Shown here piece by piece: positions 52,028-59,772 of a DNA stretch of 64,000 nt (the stretch's first letter is position 1; each line of letters opens with the position of its first letter). The notes beneath the pieces were generated by a model. That model searched no databases, was not told the DNA's origin, and saw only the letters and a program-made list of their open reading frames with translations. The position numbers were made by a program, and so were the translations under genes. This DNA comes from DAOUKH01 sp965207995 (GTDB lineage Bacteria; Chloroflexota; Dehalococcoidia; SHYB01), in NCBI GenBank assembly GCA_965207995.1, contig OZ242299.1, positions 1 to 64,000 of the forward strand. Direction: 5' to 3'.

Positions 52028-52342
52028 CTATTCCGCTGCTTCCGATCCGAGCAGGAGCGTGAACATCACGCTCGCGTCGCCCCCTCAGCCGTTTATCGTG
52101 CAGAGGTCCGGCTTCGGTACTTGGCGCTCCCCACCCCGGCGCATGATCTGGCGTGCCCCTTCGACCACCTGCCGGAAGCCCCCGCCCATGCCGGTGATCT
52201 GGCCGCCGGATAGCTGGCCGCCGTCCGTATTGATGGGGAACGTCCCCTTGTACGTCGTGTCGGTCGATTCGTAGAAGGCCCCACCCTCACCCTTTTCGCA
52301 GAACCCGGCATCTTCGAGGCTCACGGCCGCGAGGACCGTGTA
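52028..52342 (-). pseudogene. C-terminal continuation of the thiolase frame beyond an in-frame TGA
   Basis: Directly after the TGA at 52345-52343, the same frame continues for 104 codons to TAG at 52030-52028. It encodes the expected thiolase C-terminus: YTVLAAVSLEDAGFCEKGEG, then FPINTDGGQLSGGQITGMGG and RQVP near 345-365. A second in-frame TGA at 52087-52085 interrupts CTING and GGDASVMFTLLLG. No frame shift is needed anywhere. The region is either part of a protein made by TGA recoding or a C-terminal part lost by two nonsense changes. A separate start inside it (52324) lacks a convincing Shine-Dalgarno. Confidence 0.75.
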
Positions 52343-53191
52343 TCAGTCATAGAGTTCGGCGAACTGGACGTCCCCCGGGCCGTAGCCGGCCATCTCGAAG
52401 GCCTTCTGGGCCGACACCTCGACGGGCGTCGTGGTGATGTCGGGACTCTGCCAGATGAGGTCGTGCGTCGAGTGCGCCCCCACCCCAAGGATGAAGGCCG
52501 GCGGATGGGGCAAGTCCCTGGCCCGTTCCGCCGAGGTCACCACGCAGGCGAAGCCCCCCGCGCATGGCATGACGCATTCCAAGAGATGCAAGGGGTCGCA
52601 GACCATTGGAGAGTTCAACACTTCGGCGGTGGTCAGGGGCTTGCCGTGGAAGACCGCATTCTCGTTGGTAAGCGCATTGAACCGTTGGTCGGCGGCGACC
52701 TTGGCGAACTGCTCGTCCGTCGAGCCGAACTTGTTCATGTGCCGCTGCTTGATCAACGCGTAGATGCCGTTGGCCGCGACCACCGGCCCGTAGGGATGCT
52801 CGAACTCCGTCTTGATGCTCGCCCCCGATCCATGCCCGCCCTGCCCAAAGGCCGGGTCCCTGCTCCCCCCGAAGGCGCAAAGCACGTAGTTGGCGAGCCC
52901 CGCGTTGACGGCCATGGCGGCGAGCCCGATCGACTGCGCCCCGCTGGCTCCCATGAGGTGACTGCCTTCCAGGAAGGTAGGCCGGAGCCCCAATCGCTCC
53001 GCCAGCGTAATCGGGCTGAAGTCCTCGGCGGAGGTAATGAGGCCGTCGATGTCGTCGCTGCGTAGGCCGGCATCGTCGATGGCCAGCTTCGCGGCCTCAA
53101 TGCAAAGAGAATAGGCCGACCGCCCGGGATAGTTCCGTTTGGTTGGAAGCTCGCCGATACCGACGATCGCGGCCGCGCCCCGTAGGCTCAT
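52343..53191 (-). CDS. SCPx/Ltp2-type thiolase-like protein, frame stopped at codon 283 by TGA
   Basis: From ATG 53191 (GGGGAG/GCGAGG upstream) the frame encodes AAAIVGIGELPTKRNYPGRS, IDDAGLRSDDIDGLI, MGASGAQSIGLAAMAVNAGL and YGPVVAANGIYALIKQRHM, a nondecarboxylating-type thiolase. The usual nucleophile Cys near residue 85 is absent, as in Ltp2-like aldolases. The next conserved block should read ELYD-C-F/Y-T, but the gene has ELYD followed by TGA then YTVL. So 282 residues are made if TGA stops translation, and about 387 if it is read. Thiolase plus DUF35 normally act together on acyl-CoA C-C bonds. It is divergent from the acyl-CoA dehydrogenase gene. Confidence 0.82.
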   Translation of the reverse strand: MSLRGAAAIVGIGELPTKRNYPGRSAYSLCIEAAKLAIDDAGLRSDDIDGLITSAEDFSPITLAERLGLRPTFLEGSHLMGASGAQSIGLAAMAVNAGLANYVLCAFGGSRDPAFGQGGHGSGASIKTEFEHPYGPVVAANGIYALIKQRHMNKFGSTDEQFAKVAADQRFNALTNENAVFHGKPLTTAEVLNSPMVCDPLHLLECVMPCAGGFACVVTSAERARDLPHPPAFILGVGAHSTHDLIWQSPDITTTPVEVSAQKAFEMAGYGPGDVQFAELYD

Positions 53192-53223
53192 CTTGCCTCG
53201 CTCCCCTGCCGTACGCTGGGTCG

Positions 53224-53279
53224 AGTATAGCCCGCGGCCTGGGGCGGCACAACGCGAACCCCATGCCGCGGTGTAGAAT
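53224..53279. promoter_or_regulatory. Divergent promoters between thiolase and acyl-CoA dehydrogenase
   Basis: On minus, TTGTGC (53252-53247), 17 nt, TATACT (53229-53224), with a transcript start about 25 nt before ATG 53191. On plus, TAGAAT (53274-53279) is a possible -10 for ATG 53307, without a good -35. Confidence 0.5.
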
Positions 53280-53306
53280 CCCCACGACCCCTTCACTGAA
53301 ACGACC

Positions 53307-54479
53307 ATGGAGTTCCTCTTCTCCCCCGAGGACGAAGCATTCCGAGAGGAACTTGCGGGCTTCATCGACCGCGAGCTTCCGTGGGACTGGCGGGCCTTGG
53401 ATGTCGACGCCGAGGAGCTCGAACACGCACCGCTCATCCAGCAGTTCCGGAGGAAGTTGGCGCAAAGAGGCTGGCTCACGATGGCGTGGCCCCGTGAGTA
53501 CGGAGGCAGCGCGGCGCCACACCTGCGCCAGCTCGTTTTCAATGAGGAGACCGCCTACCGCCGCGTACCGGCCACGGGAATGGGCGTGAACATTCTGGCC
53601 CCGGTCCTGATGATCCATGGGACCTCCGAACAGAAGCGCTTCTTCCTAAACAAGATTGCCCAGGCGGACATCGACTGGGCCCAGGGTTACTCCGAGGCCG
53701 ATGCCGGCTCCGACCTCGCCTCCCTCCAGACCGCCGCCGTCGAGGACGGCGACGACTTCGTGGTCACCGGAGCGAAGCTCTGGAATGGGGCGCACAACGG
53801 CGCCGACTGGATGTTCATGCTCGTCCGGACCGACCCCGACGCGCCAAAGCACCGCGGCATCAGCTTCCTCCTCGCCGAAATGGACAGCCCCGGCATCTCC
53901 GTCAGCACCTTTCCCATGATGTACGACGGCTCCCGTAGCCTGGTCACGTTCGACGAGGTTCGCGTCCCGAAGCGGAATCTTGTGGGAGAGAAGAATCAGG
54001 GTTGGTACGTGGGAGCCGCCTCACTTGACTTTGAACGGTCCGGTGTCGGCGTTCCCGCCAGAGCGAGGCGCTTCTTGGAAGAGATGACCGCCCGCTACCG
54101 CGTAACGGGGAGCCCGAACGGTGCCCCCTGGGACGACACGATTATTCGCCATCGAATCGCGGACATGGCGGTCGAAATCCAAGCGTGCCGGCTCATGTGC
54201 TACAACGTGGCATGGAAGCAGAGCCAGGGCTTGGTCCCCAACCAGGAGGCCTCGGTGGTCAAGCTGCTGGGCACCGAGATGGAACAGCGCCTCTTCCTGC
54301 TGGGCATGCGTCTGCTCGGCTTGTGGGGCCAGATCGGAAGCAGCGAGCCACGGGCCCCACTCGAGGGCAGGATCGAGAGCGGCTACCGGCGCTCCATGTA
54401 TTTGACGGTCTACGGCGGCACGTCCGAAATCCAGCGGAATATCATAGCGACGCGGGGCCTGGGGCTTCCCAGGAATTGA
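53307..54479 (+). CDS. Acyl-CoA dehydrogenase family flavoprotein, 390 aa
   Basis: A standard ACAD order: MEFLFSPEDEAFREELAGFI, TMAWPREYGG, QGYSEADAGSDLASLQT (FAD-binding loop), VVTGAKLWNGAHNGADWMFM, VTFDEVRVPKRNLVGEKNQG, and the C-terminal YGGTSEIQRNIIATRGLGLP. The protein binds FAD and oxidises an acyl-CoA to the enoyl-CoA with electron transfer to ETF. It is divergent from the thiolase and followed by a DUF169 gene (31 nt gap) and an enoyl-CoA hydratase, which together make a beta-oxidation-like set. The catalytic Glu position is not certain from inspection; the Glu of TSEIQ is a candidate. Confidence 0.93.
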   Translation: MEFLFSPEDEAFREELAGFIDRELPWDWRALDVDAEELEHAPLIQQFRRKLAQRGWLTMAWPREYGGSAAPHLRQLVFNEETAYRRVPATGMGVNILAPVLMIHGTSEQKRFFLNKIAQADIDWAQGYSEADAGSDLASLQTAAVEDGDDFVVTGAKLWNGAHNGADWMFMLVRTDPDAPKHRGISFLLAEMDSPGISVSTFPMMYDGSRSLVTFDEVRVPKRNLVGEKNQGWYVGAASLDFERSGVGVPARARRFLEEMTARYRVTGSPNGAPWDDTIIRHRIADMAVEIQACRLMCYNVAWKQSQGLVPNQEASVVKLLGTEMEQRLFLLGMRLLGLWGQIGSSEPRAPLEGRIESGYRRSMYLTVYGGTSEIQRNIIATRGLGLPRN

Positions 54480-54510
54480 TCCTCGCGCCGGTGCCCAAGG
54501 GAGGTACAGC

Positions 54511-55221
54511 ATGCAGCACGGCGAAGCGGCGGGATTCATCGAACGGACACTTTCTCTGGAGAAGCCCGTAATCGGCTTGGCCTTCGTCGAAGCGCAGCCG
54601 GAAGGCGTCTCCCGGATCGGCAAGGCCGTCCCGTCCACCTGCGCGTTCTGGCGCGAGGCCGAGACCGACATCTTCTATGCCGACGCGTCCGATCACTTCA
54701 ACTGCGCCCTCGGGGCGATGGTCATGGGCTTTCCCCTACCCGATGAGACGATGGGGCGATTGATGGAGGACGTCGGGATGATGTGCGGAACGTCCTACGT
54801 GCGTGAAGAGGAAGTGGAGAAAGTCCCCAAGTACGACCGGGCATCCGCCGGGATCGTCTACGGTCCCCTGAGCCGGTTCCCCGTCGATCCCGATCTCGCG
54901 TTGGTCTGGACCACGCCGCGGCAAGCGATGCTCGTTGCGGAAAGCTCCGGCCTCATGAATTGGGCCGCGGGACATGCCGGCGTCTACGGCAGACCGGGCT
55001 GCGCGGCCGTTCCCATAGCCTTGGCGGAGGGCAGGACGGCACAGTCCTTCGGCTGCGTCGGCATGCGGATCAACGCAGCCGTTGAGGATGACCTGATGCT
55101 GATGGCCGTCCCAGGCGGCAAGCTCGACTCACTCGTCACCGAGCTCGGTCGGATGAGCCAAGTCCACGGCCAATTGGATACGCACTACCGCGAGCGGGCC
55201 GCGGGCCTTCAGTCCCAATAA
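54511..55221 (+). CDS. DUF169 (COG2043) protein, 236 aa
   Basis: The pattern VPSTCAFWREAETDIFYADA, HFNCALGAMVMGF, PDLALVWTTPRQAMLVAES and SFGCVGMRINA matches DUF169. Four Cys residues (two in the N-terminal third and two late) may bind metal or a cluster. The function is unknown in the family; members are widespread near C1, cluster and CoA metabolism. ATG 54511 follows GGGAGG with six-base spacing. It sits between acyl-CoA dehydrogenase and enoyl-CoA hydratase with gaps of 31 and 19 nt, so it is part of that transcript. A role in acyl-CoA handling can only be guessed. Confidence 0.85.
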   Translation: MQHGEAAGFIERTLSLEKPVIGLAFVEAQPEGVSRIGKAVPSTCAFWREAETDIFYADASDHFNCALGAMVMGFPLPDETMGRLMEDVGMMCGTSYVREEEVEKVPKYDRASAGIVYGPLSRFPVDPDLALVWTTPRQAMLVAESSGLMNWAAGHAGVYGRPGCAAVPIALAEGRTAQSFGCVGMRINAAVEDDLMLMAVPGGKLDSLVTELGRMSQVHGQLDTHYRERAAGLQSQ

Positions 55222-55240
55222 CCCAGCGAGGAGCGTCCCG

Positions 55241-56035
55241 ATGCCGTACTGGACGTACGCGAAGCACGACGACGAACACTACGCGGTCTTCACCATGAAC
55301 CGGCCCGACCGTCTCAACGCCTTCGGCCGCCAGATGAACGCCGAGCGCCGGGAGGCCATGGCCGACTTCAACGCCGACCCCAACATCTGGGTGGCCATCG
55401 TGACCGGCACGGGCAGGGCCTTTTCTGCGGGGGCGGACCTGAAGGAAATGGCCCAGCGCAATGAAGACGACGATGGGGACTTGTCTGGGGAGCGCGCCGA
55501 CGCCGCGGACCAGCCACGGGGGCCGGGCATCTTGTCACAAAGCCCCAAGCCCATTATCGCGGCCGTGAACGGGCTCGCGCTCGGCGGCGGAATGGAGGAG
55601 GCGATGGACTGCGACATCCGCATCGCCTCGACGGATGCGACCTTCGGCCTGCCGGAGGTGAAGCGCGGCATTCTTGCCATCTATGGCATCCATCACTTCG
55701 CCAGGGTGACACATTTCGGCGAGGCCACGTACTACGCCCTGACCGGCGAGACCATGTCTGCGGAGGAGGCGCGCCGCATCGGCTTCGTCCACGAGGTCGT
55801 TCCGCCGGAGCGGCTGATGCCGCGCGCCATCGAGATTGCTCAGGCCATCGCTGCCAACGCACCGCTCGCCGTGCAGGCGACCAGGAAGATGATGCACTTC
55901 TGGCGTCGCCTGGCGATGGAAGAGTCGCAGAAGTTCGGCGACGTGATCTACGCCCAGATCAACCAATCGGAGGACGCCAAAGAAGGGCCGTTGGCCTTCA
56001 CGGAGAAGCGCCCGCCCCAGTGGAAGGGGCGCTAA
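55241..56035 (+). CDS. Enoyl-CoA hydratase/isomerase family protein, 264 aa
   Basis: Crotonase fold: FTMNRPDRLNAFGRQM, the oxyanion-hole segments AFSAGADLKEMA and NGLALGGGMEEAM, and FGLPEVKRGI carrying a Glu at the second catalytic position. The first catalytic Glu is less clear: MEEAMDCDIR holds two candidates. An acidic insert (RNEDDDGDLSGERAD, about residues 71-86) is longer than usual. It hydrates 2-enoyl-CoAs, or isomerises or hydrolyses related thioesters. It is the third gene of the acyl-CoA dehydrogenase unit and convergent with the fourth permease set, with about 120 nt between. Confidence 0.92.
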   Translation: MPYWTYAKHDDEHYAVFTMNRPDRLNAFGRQMNAERREAMADFNADPNIWVAIVTGTGRAFSAGADLKEMAQRNEDDDGDLSGERADAADQPRGPGILSQSPKPIIAAVNGLALGGGMEEAMDCDIRIASTDATFGLPEVKRGILAIYGIHHFARVTHFGEATYYALTGETMSAEEARRIGFVHEVVPPERLMPRAIEIAQAIAANAPLAVQATRKMMHFWRRLAMEESQKFGDVIYAQINQSEDAKEGPLAFTEKRPPQWKGR

Positions 56036-56155
56036 CGGCGGCATCTTTCTCCACCTGGCCCGGCTTTGCCCCAAGCCTGTTGGAGCCGCCCATCTTCGGC
56101 CCCACTACCGCACTGTCCACCATGCGGGCGCGGCCCGCGCAACCGCGTCACGGAG

Positions 56156-57049
56156 CTACGGCCCAGACACTCGAACGTCAGCCCCTCTCAGTCTGGGATC
56201 GAGAAGGTCGCGCGCCGCGTCGCCCATGGCGGCGAAGCCGAAAACGGCGAAGGTGATAAACAGGGCAGAGGAAATCGTAAGCCAGGGCGCCGTGTTGGCG
56301 TGCTGCCGGACCCCTTCGGAGAGCATCCTGCCCCATGAGGGCTCAGGCGGTGGCGAGGCAACGCCGAGGAAACTCAGCGCCGCGACGACGACGATCGCCC
56401 AGCCAATCTGGTTCGTGACAAGCACCATCAGGGAAGCCAGGGTGTTGGGCGCAATGTGCCGGAACATGATCCTTGCGTCCGAGGCTCCAAGCGATCGGGC
56501 TGCTTCCACGTAGACCTCCTCCTTGGCGCTCAGCGTCACCGAACGCACCACCCGGCTCGCTATCGGCACGACGACAACCGCGAGGGCGATCACGACGTTG
56601 ATGTCGCTAGGTCCCAGGAGAGAGACGATGGATAGGGCCAAGATCAACGTTGGCAACGAGAGGAGCCCGTCGACGATCCGCTGTATTCCCAGGTCCACCC
56701 AGCCTCCGCGAAAGCCGCTCACCAGCCCCAAGACCGCCCCGATGAGGCTGCCCGCGACCACAGAGACCACCGCCACGAAAAGGACGGGCCGGGCGCCGAC
56801 GATGAGTCGGCTGAGTTGATCGCGCCCAAAGTTGTCCGTGCCGAGCAGAAACGTCCCGCCGGGCTCCTCGAACAGATTGTCGTAGTGCGGCTCTAGGGGG
56901 TCGAAGGGAGCGATCAGGGGCCCAAAGACCGCGAGCACCGCAGCGACGAGCACCACGACCGCGCCGACGGCCCCCAACGGCTTGGCGCGGGCCGTACGGA
57001 GTACGCTGAGCGTCACGCGACCCAAGTTCCTCATCCTTCGGCTAGACAC
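56156..57049 (-). CDS. Oligopeptide ABC importer permease, DppC type (fourth set), 297 aa
   Basis: DppC hallmarks: TARAKPLGAVGAVVVLVAAV, FLLGTDNFGRDQLSRLIVGA, EAA loop EEVYVEAARSLGASDARIMF with HIAPNTLASL after it, ALSFLGVASPPPEPSWGR and GDAARDLLDPRLRG. It is clearly closest to the second-set DppC (35924-36856). The start GTG 57049 has GGAG seven bases upstream; the in-frame ATG at 57034 is an alternative. The DppB gene ends 12 nt before. No ATPase is adjacent, and its nearest binding-protein gene is a decayed fragment at 61.5-62.0 kb, so the transporter may be orphaned or use another binding protein. Confidence 0.92.
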   Translation of the reverse strand: MSSRRMRNLGRVTLSVLRTARAKPLGAVGAVVVLVAAVLAVFGPLIAPFDPLEPHYDNLFEEPGGTFLLGTDNFGRDQLSRLIVGARPVLFVAVVSVVAGSLIGAVLGLVSGFRGGWVDLGIQRIVDGLLSLPTLILALSIVSLLGPSDINVVIALAVVVVPIASRVVRSVTLSAKEEVYVEAARSLGASDARIMFRHIAPNTLASLMVLVTNQIGWAIVVVAALSFLGVASPPPEPSWGRMLSEGVRQHANTAPWLTISSALFITFAVFGFAAMGDAARDLLDPRLRGADVRVSGP

Positions 57050-57061
57050 CAGATTGCTCCG

Positions 57062-58021
57062 TCATGTCTCGTACCGGATCCTCGGGTCCAACCAGCTATA
57101 CAGAGCATCGATCACAACGTTCAGGGTCAATATCATCACGGCAAACAGCGTCACGATCGTTTGGACCGTAATCCACTCCCGGCCAAAGATGGCGTCAACC
57201 ATGCGCGAACCGATGCCGGGGAGTACGAAGATCTCCTCTACGATCACCGCCCCGGCCAGCAACGTGCCGGCCTGCACCCCGGCTACGGTGAGAATCGGAA
57301 GCAAGGCGTTGCGGAGCGAGTGCCGTCCGATGACGACGTGCGAAGGCAGCCCCTTTGCCCGCGCGGTGCGCACGTAGTCCTGTCGCAGGACTTCCAACAT
57401 GGCGGACCGCGTCATCCTCGCCAATGCGGCCGAATTGCTATGCCCCAGCACCAACGCGGGGAAGATCAGTTGTGTCAGGTTCTCCAGCGGGTCGTCGGTA
57501 AGCGACACGAACTCCAATGGGGGAATCCACTGGAAATACTTCACCAGGACGAGAAAGACGAGCGCGCCGACCAGGAAATTCGGCATCGCCAAGCCGGAGA
57601 TGGCGAATGTTCTGCCGAGGTAATCCCACACGGAGTCTTGCTTGATCGCTCCAATCACGCCCACGGGGATCGCTATGGCGAAGCTGATCAGCAGCGAAAG
57701 CGCGGCCAATTCCGCCGTGACCGGAAGCTTCCTGGCGATGTCGTTGAACACGGGCTCGCCGCTGACCAAGGACGTGCCTCCGTTGAGGCGCACCATGTCC
57801 CAAAGCCAATTCAGATACTGGGCGAAGAGCGGCCGGTCCAGCCCGAGCTGCGCGCGGAGCGCGTCGTATTGCTCCCGGTCCAACGTCAGCCTGCCGCCGT
57901 CGGTCAGGAAGTTCAGGGCGACATCCCCCGGCAGGAGCCTGAACATGTAGAAGATCACCAGCGAGACCACGAGGACCGTGGGGATCATCAGGAGGAGGCG
58001 CCGGGTCAGATAGTTCTGCAT
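57062..58021 (-). CDS. Oligopeptide ABC importer permease, DppB type (fourth set), 319 aa
   Basis: Opens NYLTRRLLLMIPTVLVVSLV with RLLPGDVALNFLTDGG and LRAQLGLDRPLFAQYLNW. It has six helices. The EAA loop is RQDYVRTARAKGLPSH, followed by HSLRNALLPILTV; the end is YSWLDPRIRYET. It shares the 319-aa length and several loops with the second-set DppB (34947-35906), which points to duplication of that permease pair. The ATG at 58021 is followed upstream by 247 nt without a gene before the sulfatase stop, where I see no convincing promoter. Confidence 0.92.
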   Translation of the reverse strand: MQNYLTRRLLLMIPTVLVVSLVIFYMFRLLPGDVALNFLTDGGRLTLDREQYDALRAQLGLDRPLFAQYLNWLWDMVRLNGGTSLVSGEPVFNDIARKLPVTAELAALSLLISFAIAIPVGVIGAIKQDSVWDYLGRTFAISGLAMPNFLVGALVFLVLVKYFQWIPPLEFVSLTDDPLENLTQLIFPALVLGHSNSAALARMTRSAMLEVLRQDYVRTARAKGLPSHVVIGRHSLRNALLPILTVAGVQAGTLLAGAVIVEEIFVLPGIGSRMVDAIFGREWITVQTIVTLFAVMILTLNVVIDALYSWLDPRIRYET

Positions 58022-58268
58022 GGGGCTAGCCCTGGATTCTTCCTACGCGGTCCCCCGTCGGCTTTGCAGGCCGGCAGTGAGCGGGAGTCACCGGTCCTCG
58101 CCCCGATGGACTACGCCGGGCGCAACGCCCGTGGCGGCCCTCAACCTGCACGGCCCTGTTGCTTCCCTCGGCGGAAGCCGGCACCCGCTTCCAGCACCCA
58201 TGAAGAGGCCCTCGGGCCGGTGCTGGCGAGGGCGCAGCCGCGGAGCTCGTGCGGATTTGGGCCCTCCG

Positions 58269-59714
58269 TTAGATCTTCAGCGCGAGACGGGGCGTCTGCA
58301 GGTTGGGCGCGACGTTCGTATCCCGCATGAACTTGACGAGATACTGATGTATTTCTCTGGCGACCTCCGGCTGGGCGGAGATGACGTTCTGGTCCTGTCG
58401 CGGGTCCGATTGCAGGTTATACAACGAGGACAACCCCGGCTCGGGGTTGTAGAGCAGCGCCCAATCGCCGGCATTGATGGTAATCGTGGAGTACGGGCCC
58501 TTCCGTCGGAGCACGTTATCGACGTAGCGGACCGGGTCCCCGGGGTTGGTCAAGGGCTCGCTGCTAATGGTGAAGTCCCGGCCCGGCGCCGAGAGGTCGC
58601 CCATCTTTGGCAAGAGCGAGACGCCTTCGACAAAATGGGGGATGTCCTGGCCGAACACATCAAGCACCGTGGGCATGACGTCCACGGCGGAGGTGAGCCC
58701 GTTGTAGCTCCCGGGCTCGATTCCCGGCACGTGGATGATCAACGGAAGCAGGATGTTCTCTTCAAAGAGCGGGTTGGGCCCCCAGGTCGCGTCAGGCGCC
58801 AGCCAGTCCATGGCGCCGCCGTCGGCTTGGAACATCTTCCCGAAGAGGCCTCCGTGCTCGCCGAAGTAGAACCCGTGGTCGGTGGTGAAGATGATGACGG
58901 TCTTTTCCATCAACCCCAGGTTTTCGACGGTCCTGAGCAAATGGCCTATCCACGTGTCGACCATGCTGACCGATCCGCAGTAGGTGGCGTGGGACTTCTT
59001 CAACTTCTCCTCTGAGAAGCCGGGTTCATTCTGCCAGTAGCCGTAGATGGGGTAGATGATCTCGCCGTCGTAGCCGGGATAGTACAGATCCGTGTAGTAG
59101 GGGGGGGCGTCCCACGGCTCGTGAGGGTCCCACGTGTCCACGTAGAGGAAGAAGTCTTCCTTGTAGTGCCGTTCCAGCCACCGCATAGCCATCGTGAAGG
59201 TCCGAGGGGAGCAGTGGTCCTCCTCATACCGCCAGGCGGCGCGCAAGTCCCAGGACTCGTGCTGGCTGTTCATCCGGGTGGCATGACCGACGAGGGGCGG
59301 TTGGCCTGGCCGGGGAGGCGGCGGATCGAGGTCTTCTTCCCAGTGGGTGCCGCTCATCAAGTGGCCTTGGTTCATGAAGAAGGCCCCGAACCCCTGGTCG
59401 TAGTTCATCCCCCCACGAACGTAGAAAGGCGTGTCGACCACGGCGGCCGTCGTGAAGCCCTTTCGGCCTAGGACTTGCGCCAGCGTTACCGCCTCGTCCG
59501 GAAGCGGGCCCCAGCCCATGTATGACAGCGTCCAGCGGCCCGTGTGGTGATCAGCCCGCCCCGGCATCGTGGGGAATGCGCCGGCATAGTGCCTATCGAA
59601 CCGGATCGACTTGGCCGCCAGCGAGTCGAGCGCCGGCGTGTGCATGGCCCGCTTCCCGTACGCCCCAACGTGGTCTTGGCGAACGGTGTCGGCAACGATC
59701 CAGATGACGTTCAT
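58269..59714 (-). CDS. Sulfatase/alkaline-phosphatase-fold hydrolase with Thr at the formylglycine site, copy 1, 481 aa
   Basis: The fold is clear: NVIWIVADTVRQDHVGAYG, TPALDSLAAKSIRFDRHYA, YVDTWDPHEPWDAP, MVDTWIGHLLRTVENLGLM, and the metal motif FTTDHGFYFGEHG. The modification motif C/S-x-P-x-R reads TMPGR with Thr49, so no formylglycine can form by the known route. Thr nucleophiles are used in the same superfamily by NPP-type phosphodiesterases and phosphonoacetate hydrolase. No signal peptide, so it is cytosolic. A paralogue precedes it by 58 nt. Sulfate, phosphate or phosphonate ester hydrolysis are all open. Confidence 0.88.
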   Translation of the reverse strand: MNVIWIVADTVRQDHVGAYGKRAMHTPALDSLAAKSIRFDRHYAGAFPTMPGRADHHTGRWTLSYMGWGPLPDEAVTLAQVLGRKGFTTAAVVDTPFYVRGGMNYDQGFGAFFMNQGHLMSGTHWEEDLDPPPPRPGQPPLVGHATRMNSQHESWDLRAAWRYEEDHCSPRTFTMAMRWLERHYKEDFFLYVDTWDPHEPWDAPPYYTDLYYPGYDGEIIYPIYGYWQNEPGFSEEKLKKSHATYCGSVSMVDTWIGHLLRTVENLGLMEKTVIIFTTDHGFYFGEHGGLFGKMFQADGGAMDWLAPDATWGPNPLFEENILLPLIIHVPGIEPGSYNGLTSAVDVMPTVLDVFGQDIPHFVEGVSLLPKMGDLSAPGRDFTISSEPLTNPGDPVRYVDNVLRRKGPYSTITINAGDWALLYNPEPGLSSLYNLQSDPRQDQNVISAQPEVAREIHQYLVKFMRDTNVAPNLQTPRLALKI

Positions 59715-59772
59715 TACCGGTCTCCCCTACCGCAGTGTCTGGCGGGCCACAGTCCGTGCAGCGTTTGGCCCC

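Noticed and set aside
52028..53191. General reassignment of TGA to an amino acid in this genome
   Set aside because: Many genes here end in TGA at overlapping or closely spaced operon junctions, and extending them past TGA gives no homology; only the thiolase shows internal TGA.
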